Assembly: GCA_029532415.1 (NCBI GenBank)
Contig: JAQOTA010000057.1
Span: forward strand, 124,001-188,000
Length of the DNA: 64,000 bases
Origin: Marasmius tenuissimus
Taxonomy: Eukaryota > Basidiomycota > Agaricomycetes > Agaricales > Marasmiaceae
Reading direction: 5' to 3'
The notes beneath the pieces are model-generated. The model saw nothing but the letters and a program-made list of their open reading frames with translations. It searched no databases and was not told the DNA's origin. Every line of letters starts with the position of its first letter. The first letter of the stretch is position 1. Below are positions 56,676 through 64,000 of the stretch, in pieces. The translations under genes were made by a program, and so were the position numbers.

Positions 56676-57474
56676 TCATCTCCACCCAGCCCATCTGCTC
56701 GCAGCAAGGTCTTTCACCATAACTTCACGCCAATCTGCCTCGGCGTATGTGAAGGCCTCAATCCCATATGTCTTCATCTCCCAGTCTTCGACTCTTCTGT
56801 CTCGAGCAGCGATACAGATAAATTTGATTAGGTCCTAAAAAGCCCATTCAGTACGTACGCTCGTGTCAGTGAAGGTGTAGTAATACGTACGTTGTACAAT
56901 AGTTTCTTGCTAGCTCCCGCAGGTGGCTCTTCCCAGCGCTCGGTCCACTTTTGCACGCTCATGAGGAGCATCCGCTTGACTTCAAGCTCGTTGCCCATTG
57001 CCTCTCTGTACTCTGGAACCGATGGGCTGAACCTGATTTTCAACTTCTCGGCGATAGCTATGAACTCGGCGGCAGATCCCTTCTTGGTGCGAGAGACAGG
57101 GGTATGTTGGGCTACCAGATATGCGCGACCGAGGGTAGCCGTGAAGTCACGAAACGAGAATTCAATCGAAGCAGGTGGTGGAAGGAGGAGTCGTACTTGT
57201 GGGTTTTTCTTCTTCAATTCGTCGTGGTCATTGTATCGTTTCCGAGAAAGGTATGGATTGGATTCGTCAATGAAGCGGGTAGAAATGGCATCATTGACAA
57301 TACTGGTGGGAAAGACAAGGTCGTCAACCACGGTCTCCGTGTCAGACACGCAAGTTTCCGAGTCAGAGCACATGGTTTCGGAATCTGACATATCCAACAA
57401 CTGATCTGTTGATCAACGCCACATGAGTACTCAGCCATCGCAGTTTTGCTGCTAAACTCACCATTTACCTCCAT
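56676..57474 (-). CDS. Three-exon gene of unknown function, 228 aa, convergent with the KDZ gene
   Basis: Exons (minus strand, 5' to 3'): 57462-57474 (13 nt), 56891-57405, 56676-56834; 687 nt, no stops. The tiny first exon (MEVN) is supported by a GTGAGT donor and CAACAG acceptor joining in frame to DQLLDMSDSETMCSDSETC. The N-terminus is acidic and serine-rich with repeated SDSET; the middle (RKRYNDHDELKKKNPQVRLL onward) is basic and helical, and the end is tryptophan-rich (KWTERWEEPP, RWAGWR). The last intron donor GTACGT directly follows KKLLYN. No family recognised. Its 3' end lies 186 nt from the transposase 3' end, so it could be a passenger gene of the KDZ element or a host gene beside it. 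Confidence 0.6.
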
Positions 57475-57818
57475 CGCAGCCTCTGAGTTGCTGAGACAAA
57501 TTATACCAGAGCTTTCGCTGATTGTCTGTGGTAGTGTTGATTCGAAAATTGGGTTCAGAGCTTAAATGCTGATTGTGCAGTACTCGGGAGTTGCCGAATC
57601 CCAATTCGGTGTCCTCGGGGCAAGGTTTTTTTTTTACCCTGCTGGCCAATAAGTATAATCCGTAGATTCAGCAGTGCCAGAGCCATTGGAGCATAGTCAT
57701 GTACATACTAGAAAAAAATCAGATTTTTTGAAACGGTCGTAACACACAACCTCTGGCGGACGGATTTGACGAGTTATTAACAAGTAGTCGCGTCAAGCCT
57801 TGACCCTCTTCCATTATC

Positions 57819-58137
57819 ATGCCTGCACGGCGACAACACAAAACCAAAATAGAGCAGGATCGGGCCACTCGAAACAAACACAAGGCCTACTACACTCGGT
57901 AAGTTGCTTTATACAACCATACAGTGGAGGTTTGGGATTACTGAGCTCACGATCTAGTAATCGAGAAACCATCCTATCGAAGAAGCATGCACAATATCAT
58001 CACAATAGGTATGTCTAACGCGGTACTATACACGGCCTAGGCTCACTAAACTATCAGAGCACTTCACTGCAAAGCAAGGAAAGATAGGAATGAGGAGGAA
58101 AAGAGAGCTTCATGGGAGGTTAGGGCTTCTGAAGAAC
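57819..58137 (+). pseudogene. 5' fragment of a gene cut off by gypsy copy C
   Basis: Begins MPARRQHKTKIEQDRATRNK and continues through two short introns (57899-57957 and 58009-58057) as NRETILSKKHAQYHHNR and a charged KARKDRNEEEKR stretch. Exons 57819-57898, 57958-58008 and 58058 onward join in one frame. The frame runs straight into the LTR at 58138 and its remainder is not in the window. A basic start followed by an arginine/lysine-rich helix is common in small Agaricomycete proteins and at the N-terminus of some DNA-binding ones; no specific family is claimed. Confidence 0.5.
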
Positions 58138-58852
58138 TGTTACATCCATGCCGGTTCCGGGGTTTCCGAAGGTTTTCCACTCACCTTCCGGAGATTCCAA
58201 TACTCGGAATCTACTTTATGTTTTCTCTTCCTTCACGATCCCTTCCGGAACATGTCTTCGGATTCCGATGTCGTGTTCCCGGTACTTACGGATCGGAGAT
58301 ACATATACACCGATTCATTTCCGAGTAGTACGTTTACTCTACATTCCGACATTCCGCTTTCCATTCTGTCATGACTCATCCCGTACATTCCATTCTGACA
58401 CTTCATATCCGATTCATCTCCGACTCCGGGACTTCACCCTCCGTCCCGGATTCCATACTGTACATACTTCCTCTCCCGCTCTTGACTCACTATCGGTACT
58501 ACGATCTCCGGAACCCCTTCGGAGATCTCGGAGATCGATACATATATAAGCTAGATACTTCACGACTTGTATTCCTCAGAATTAAAATCAACTTGGTTTC
58601 CGTTTATCTCATTCGTCTCATTCCGTCTCTTAATCTCTATCTCCTCTTCATCTTTATCTTCCTTTCCTTCCGGTCAAGGACAACTCAACTCAACGGTGTT
58701 GTTGGCGAAACCTTCGACTATTGTCCAGCCATCTGTTCGGCCTTCCGGTCGTCGGAATCTCTCCAGCTCCGACTAGTCCATTCCGGCACGTCGGCTTTCG
58801 TCTCTTCCGCTCGGACCTCCGTCCGGGCTGTCATATCCGCATGATCCTAACA
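58138..58852 (+). repeat. 5' LTR of gypsy copy C (715 bp)
   Basis: TGTTACATCC...ATCCTAACA. Limits are inferred from TG/CA ends because only one LTR is visible. Contains TATATAAG at 58543-58550 and is unusually rich in TTCCG/CGGAA motifs. Confidence 0.8.
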
Positions 58853-58854
58853 GT

Positions 58855-58865
58855 ATTTTAATTCT
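58855..58865 (+). other. Possible self-priming PBS of gypsy copy C
   Basis: ATTTTAATTCT, 2 nt after the LTR, is complementary over 11 nt to AGAATTAAAAT at 58578-58588, which lies 35 nt after the LTR TATA box. No tRNA-type TGG is present. The match is AT-rich, so chance is not excluded. Confidence 0.45.
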
Positions 58866-58889
58866 CGAACCTTGAGTTGAAATTACTGA

Positions 58890-60821
58890 ATGTCCAGACA
58901 AGTCAATCCTGAATTCCCTGGACACTTCGACGAAGATCCACCCAACCAATTCGTAGGAAGTATCTCCGCTTCCGAATCCATCTCAACCAACCGTTACGGT
59001 CGACGTAAAGAACGACAAGCGGTTTTCGGTAGCAGCGACCGTGCTTCCGAATATCAAATCGACGTACATTCAACTCCACGTATCGGCACACTTAATACTG
59101 TCGCACCACTTCCGCCTAGCAAGCTCCGACGTCCTACAACAATGGCTTCGAAATACAGGACACTTGAGGACGGCAGAACAGTCTATGTAGGGGACAAGGT
59201 ACCCGAAACTCCTAGTCGTCCTCCTCCACCTCCGAAACCCCCATCCCGTCAAGTTTTCTCTCCAGCTACTATCGAAGATCCTCGAGGAGTGCTTGATCCT
59301 GCAAAACTAGTACTAGCACTTGACAAGGCTCATAACGAACCTCCTCCGAAACCAGCTAAGGGGAAGAACAAGGCCAATGAGGGGATAATTGATGACTTTA
59401 CTTTCGATGCCGCCGTTGACAAAGAACAACCATCCACTCCTCCAGTTACAGCTCCGGTTATGCCCCGGGATACTGAACTACCAACAGAGACAGCGTTACC
59501 CGAGGGATCCGATCCACATAAACAGGTCAAGGAGCCCAAGGGCTCTCGGGGTGGTAGTAGGGGCGGATCCCGAGCAGGTAGTAACAGGGGTGGAGACACG
59601 GATACGGAGCCGGAAGGTGACGACGCATCCGATCACGAACCCGGTGATTCCGGACCACCCGGACCCCCCGGACCTCCCGATGGTGGGCCTCCTGACGGGG
59701 GACCTTCCGGTGGTCGAGGTGTGGGACCTGGATTCCCTAGAGGTCCCGGAAACGATCTCTACCAATTCAATATGATGGCACTCGTACAATCCATGCTTGA
59801 GCACAACAAAATCATCGCCCAGCTTCTTGGGAAGAAGCCGGAAAAGAAGGGGAACGTCAAGGAACCTGATACCTTCGACGGAACGCAACCCGACAAACTT
59901 CTGAGCTTCATCGTCTCATGTATGATTGTTTTCAATCACCGTCCTTCCGACTTTCCTACCGATGCCGATAAAATCCACTACATCATTTCCTACCTCCGTG
60001 GCATGTGCCTCGAATATTTCCAACCCGAAATCCTATCCTATGAAACCGATTCCGATCCGCCCGCTTGGATGTTCAGCCTCCGAGCATTCCTCGATGAACT
60101 CGAAATGTTCTTCGGACAGGTGGATACGATAGAGGAAGCCGAAGACAAGTTCGACAACCTCCGGATGGGAGAAGGGGAGAAAATCGGAAAGTTCGAGGTT
60201 CGTTTCAACACTCTCGCAGCCAAGATTGGTTACGGCGAGAACGCTCTCCGTCATGCCTATTATCGCGCTATGCCAAAGCGTATCAAAGATTTACTTCCGA
60301 ACGTTGGTGCTCGTCCTTCGACCCTCAAACAGTTGCGTGTAGTGTGCCGGGAATACGACCGGACACACTGGGTACGCGAAGGGGAGAAATCCCGAGAGGG
60401 CCGAGCGGCGAAGCGCGCCAACAACAACAACAATTCCAATTCCAACTTCCGATCCAACAACAACTCCAGAAATCGTTCAAACAACTCTTCCGGAGGTTCC
60501 GGTAATTCCGGTGGCTCTAACAAGAGTTCCGGCAACTCTTCCAGCAACTCTTCCGGCAACAAGTCCAACGCCAACAACAACTCTGGGTCTAATCAGACTT
60601 CCAACACCACAAACCCAGTTGCCCAGTATCTTGGTAAGGACGGAAAGTTGAAGCCGGAAGAGAAGGAACGTCGGAAGAAGAACAACTTGTGCATGTTCTG
60701 TGGCGGAAAGCACAAGACAGATGATTGTAGGAAGCGACCTGCGGCCGGTTCTCAGGCTAAAGGCCGTGCTGCGGCTACTTTGGACGCCTCCACATCCAAA
60801 CCGGATGAGGCGAAAAAATAG
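58890..60821 (+). CDS. gag: Gag protein of gypsy copy C (643 aa)
   Basis: Long Gag with a disordered, proline- and glycine-rich N-terminal half (GPPGPPGPPDGGPPDGG region near residue 260), a retrotrans_gag core (about 330-520: KEPDTFDGTQPDKLLSF through AAKIGYGENALRHAYYRAM), an asparagine/serine-rich spacer and a cysteine motif CMFCGGKHKTDDC (CX2CX3HX4C, one residue shorter than canonical). It ends with GCG AAA AAA TAG; the A6 run before the stop could permit -1 slippage into pol. Intact. Confidence 0.9.
   Translation: MSRQVNPEFPGHFDEDPPNQFVGSISASESISTNRYGRRKERQAVFGSSDRASEYQIDVHSTPRIGTLNTVAPLPPSKLRRPTTMASKYRTLEDGRTVYVGDKVPETPSRPPPPPKPPSRQVFSPATIEDPRGVLDPAKLVLALDKAHNEPPPKPAKGKNKANEGIIDDFTFDAAVDKEQPSTPPVTAPVMPRDTELPTETALPEGSDPHKQVKEPKGSRGGSRGGSRAGSNRGGDTDTEPEGDDASDHEPGDSGPPGPPGPPDGGPPDGGPSGGRGVGPGFPRGPGNDLYQFNMMALVQSMLEHNKIIAQLLGKKPEKKGNVKEPDTFDGTQPDKLLSFIVSCMIVFNHRPSDFPTDADKIHYIISYLRGMCLEYFQPEILSYETDSDPPAWMFSLRAFLDELEMFFGQVDTIEEAEDKFDNLRMGEGEKIGKFEVRFNTLAAKIGYGENALRHAYYRAMPKRIKDLLPNVGARPSTLKQLRVVCREYDRTHWVREGEKSREGRAAKRANNNNNSNSNFRSNNNSRNRSNNSSGGSGNSGGSNKSSGNSSSNSSGNKSNANNNSGSNQTSNTTNPVAQYLGKDGKLKPEEKERRKKNNLCMFCGGKHKTDDCRKRPAAGSQAKGRAAATLDASTSKPDEAKK
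60812..60818 (+). promoter_or_regulatory. Candidate -1 frameshift site (A6 run) between gag and pol, copy C
   Basis: The pol frame is -1 relative to gag and open from this point. The site reads G AAA AAA TAG, a non-canonical but plausible slippery run, placed immediately before the gag stop as in copies A/B. Confidence 0.4.
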
Positions 60822-63800
60822 TCCGCAACTCCGAACCCTCGGAACGCGTTCGGAGTTGCGTTGAGCCGGATCGTTCCACCGAGGTAACTCTCAACGCAGC
60901 CGCTCTTTCTTCGCTTAATTCTCTTACTCTTACTCTTTCTTCAAATATGTCTACTCTTTCCGATACAACCGAACAGTCATCTACTACTGTACCATTATCT
61001 TTTTCCGCTCTCGTTGATTCCGGTTCGTCCCACTGCTTTATAGATACGAAGTATGTGGAACGTAACCAAGTACCTACCGTTTCAATACCACCTATTTCTC
61101 TTCGCCTTCTCAATGGTTCCCATGGTTCCACTATTTCGCGCATGGCCTCTTTACCTATCACTTTTTCTTCTGGAGACATCCTTCCGATTGACTTTTACGT
61201 CACTCACCTTGATTCGGCTTGCAGCCTAGTTTTAGGATATAACTGGCTTCACCGCTACAACCCGTTGGTTGACTGGTCGAACAACAGTATCGAATTCCGG
61301 ACAAAGCCTATTCCGTCTCAGCCGGCCCTTCCGACTCGCTCTTCCGAGCTCTCGGAAGTCTCTCCTCAGCCTAGTTCGCCTCGGCGCAAGGCTAAGTCTC
61401 CATCTTATCCATTCGAGCCCATCTATTCCTACGCTGATCTTCTCTCAGCTCCGTCTGCTATAGCTCCGAAGGTTTCTCTCATATCAGCTGGCGCTTACCT
61501 CCGAGCGAAGTCCGAATCCGGTGCTCGGGCGTTCACCATCCAGATGACGCCTTCCGACACGGTTTCCAGATGTGCGGCGGAACTTTCCGAGGAGGATTTG
61601 GCAATCATTCCGCCTGATTATCATGAATTCACTGACGTCTTCAGTCCAGAAATGTCAAAACAGCTTCCGTCGCATCGGGGAGAAGACGACATGAAGATTC
61701 AGTTAGAGGAAGGAACGGAACCACCTCTCGGTCCGATCTATTCCCTTTCTCAAACGGAGATCACAGCTCTCCGGGAATTCATCGATGAACATCTCCAGGC
61801 CGGGCTCATCACTCCATCCAAATCTCCTTTCGGCGCTCCCGTTCTCTTCGTCAAGAAGAAGAGTGGTGATCTTAGACTCTGTGTCGACTTCTGAGGTCTC
61901 AACAAGATTACCAAAAAGGATCGCTATCCGCTCCCTCTCATTTCCGACCTTCTCGACGCTCCGCGGAAGGCTCGGATCTATACCAAGCTTGACCTCCGTC
62001 ACGCTTATCACCTTGTGCGTATCGCCGACGGTGATGAATACAAGACCGCTTTCCGGACCCGTTACGGCTCATTCGAGTGGCGGGTTATGCCGGAAGGACT
62101 ATCCAACGCACCTGCAGTCTTCCAACGCTTCGTCAACAACATTTTCTCCGATATGCTTGATGTTAACGTTTTAGTTTACCTAGACGACATCCTCATCTAT
62201 TCCGACGACATTTCCTCTCACAAGAAGCATGTCCGGGAGGTTCTCAAACGCCTCCGGGCAAACGGATTGTACTGCAAAGCCTCCAAGTGCGAATTCCATA
62301 CCGATACTATCGAATACCTCGGCTACATTCTTTCGCCGGATGGTCTTCGGATGGATATGTCCAAAGTGGATATCATTACCAAGTGGCCTACGCCGCGCAA
62401 AGTTAAGGATATTCAATCTTTCCTCGGCTTTTGCAACTTCTATCGGCGTTTTATCTTCAACTATAGCGCCATCACCGTTCCTTTAACCCGCCTCACTCGG
62501 AAAGACATTCGTTGGAACTTCAGCCCGGAATGCCAGGCTGCCTTCGATACTCTGAAAGAGGCATTCACTCATGCTCCTATCCTCACGCACTGGATTCCTG
62601 ATCGAGAAATTATTGTGGAAACCGACGCATCCGATTATGCGTTGGCGGCTATCCTCTCTATCCGGACCGACGACGGTGAGATCCATCCTATCGCATTCCA
62701 CTCCCGGACTTTCACTCCTCCGGAACTCAACTACGATGTGCACGACAAAGAGCTTCTCGCTATCTTCGAAGCGTTCAAACGTTGGCGGCACTATCTGGAA
62801 GGTTCCGAGAATCCGGTTGACGTGGTAACGGATCACAAAAATCTTGAATATTTCACCACTACGAAGATTCTCACCCGACGACAAGTACGCTGGTCCGAGT
62901 ACCTCTCTCACTTTAACATGGTAATTCGTTTCCGTCCTGGCAAGCTCGGTGCAAAACCGGACGCTTTGACTAGACGATGGGACGTCTATCCTAAAGAGGG
63001 GGATACGCCTTACGCCCATCTCAATCCACACAACTTCCGACCTGTATTCACTCAGGAACAACTCACCGCTTCCCTCCGCGCTACATTCCTCGAAGGTCCA
63101 GTTCTTCACGCAAGCGTTATCATGGACGTTGAGCAGCTCCATGAAGACATCCGGACTGCTCAGACAGAAGATTCCTCCCTCATGCAACACTTCCGATCCG
63201 CTTCCGACACTTCCGACGAGACTAGATGGACTGTCGACGAGACAGGTTTCCTCCGTTTAGATGACAGAATCTACGTTCCTGAAGCCAACAACCTCCGACT
63301 TAGAATCCTCCAACAATATCATGATCACATCATCTCTGGTCACTTCGGACAGAACCGGACTCTAGAAACCATCCGACGTCAATATACATGGCCCCTCATC
63401 CGAGAGTTCGTGCGAGACTATGTTCGCTCCTGTGTAATTTGTGCACGGAACAAGACTCCACGACATCGGCCATACGGACTTCTACGACCACTTCCGGTTC
63501 CCGCACGACCATGGGACTCTATCTCTATGGACTTCATCGAGGAACTTCCGAACTCTAACGGTTTCAATTCCATCCTAGTTATCATTGACCGCGCTTCGAA
63601 ACAAGCAATCTTCATTCCTACAGACATCCATATCACTTCCGAACAACTCGCTCGACTCTTCGTTATCCATGTGTTCTCTAAGCATGGAGTTCCTCAGCAC
63701 GTCACCTCCGATCGTGGTTCCGAATTCGTTTCCCACTTCATGCGTTCCCTCGGGAAAGCCCTTGACATGAATCTTCATTACACTTCCGGTTATCACCCTT

Positions 63801-64000
63801 CTGCCGACGGACAGACTGAACGGGCGAATCAGACGCTTGAGCAGTATATCCGAGTCTACTGTTCTTACCAGCAGGACAACTGGGATGAACTCCTGCCTCT
63901 TGCCGAGTTCGCTTACAACAATGCTCCGAACGCTTCCACTGGAATCTCACCATTCTTTGCCAACAAGGGTTATCATCCGAACATCACCATCCACCCGGAA
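60818..64000 (+). pseudogene. pol: Pol polyprotein of gypsy copy C, one TGA, runs off window
   Basis: Protease (ALVDSGSSHCFID, about 61000), RT (GLNKITKKDRYPLPLI, VYLDDILIYS at about 62175), RNase H (VETDASDYALAAIL, about 62620; HDKELLAIFEAFKRW), integrase zinc motif (HDHIISGHFG to CVICARNK, about 63320-63450) and catalytic core (MDFIEELPNS, TSDRGSEF, GQTERANQTLEQY). The frame is continuous from 60818 to 64000 except for TGA at 61892-61894, in the RT motif where gypsy elements almost always have Arg (CVDF-R-GLN), a likely CGA-to-TGA change. The integrase C-terminus and 3' LTR are not visible. Confidence 0.9.

Larger units (their letters stand above)
58138..64000 (+). mobile_element. Ty3/gypsy element copy C, 3' end outside window
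   Basis: A second gypsy family, unrelated at sequence level to copies A/B. Starts with a 715-bp LTR, then gag and a -1-frame pol (protease, RT, RNase H, integrase) open to the window edge apart from one TGA. The five bases before the LTR are AGAAC, the expected target duplication. It splits the gene starting at 57819. Confidence 0.93.

Noticed and set aside
58853..58880. tRNA-derived primer site for gypsy C (TTCTCGAACC resembles a T-arm)
   Set aside because: A primer site should match a tRNA 3' end and begin near TGG; the T-arm likeness is in the wrong place.
60260..60580. Leucine/glutamate-rich minus-strand frame
   Set aside because: Antisense shadow of the Asn/Ser repeat region of gypsy C Gag.

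Overview
This window looks like a repeat-rich, accessory part of a basidiomycete genome, most likely an Agaricomycete. The evidence is protein-coding genes with many short (about 45-60 nt) GT-AG introns, a KDZ-type DNA transposon with a C-terminal Ulp1 protease domain, chromodomain Ty3/gypsy and Ty1/copia retrotransposons, and a multi-exon gene family of a kind I know only from mushrooms. No rRNA, tRNA or CRISPR structure was seen.

Layout. 1-6053: Ty3/gypsy chromovirus copy A (+ strand), its 5' end cut off by the window. 6054-44100: an array of four related multi-kilobase units. Each carries, on the minus strand, one copy of an eight-exon gene of unknown function (8366-10169, 19771-21575, 25640-27429, 41996-43801). 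Copies 2 and 4 are intact (both 486 aa), copy 1 has a damaged splice acceptor and copy 3 a premature stop. Unit 2 is split by a stack of nested DNA transposons (12996-18744): a fold-back element with a TA target duplication, holding a CACTA-like element (TGA duplication), which in turn holds a hAT-like element (8-bp duplication); the fold-back element also holds a solo LTR. Between units 3 and 4 lies gypsy copy B (29707-36319, minus strand), complete with two 311-bp LTRs and a GTCTT target duplication, and a 509-bp hAT-like MITE (37078-37586).

44860-51540: the 5' part of a secreted protease-like gene whose second exon is split by a very young Ty1/copia element (45064-51433, LTRs differing at 1 of 311 sites, one 1802-aa Gag-Pol frame). 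51771-56490: an 11-exon KDZ transposase-Ulp1 gene that can be modelled without frameshifts but has one TGA. 56676-57474: a convergent intact three-exon gene of unknown function. 57819-58137: the 5' end of another gene, cut off by a third retrotransposon, gypsy copy C (58138 to the window edge).

How the parts work together. The gypsy A/B family shows a complete replication logic that can be read from sequence: a TATA box about 33 nt before the predicted transcript start, a 15-nt transcript 5' end exactly complementary to the primer-binding site next to the 5' LTR (Tf1-like self-priming), a GGGTTTT -1 frameshift site just before the gag stop, pol with a chromodomain, an additional zinc-knuckle ORF downstream of pol, and a polypurine tract. 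The copia element instead has a primer site matching the anticodon region of initiator tRNA-Met. Almost all inactivating stops in the transposons are CGA-to-TGA, or sit where one copy has TG and the other CA, which points to decay of methylated CpG. Stretches outside these features are mostly degenerate duplicates of one another with no supportable gene.
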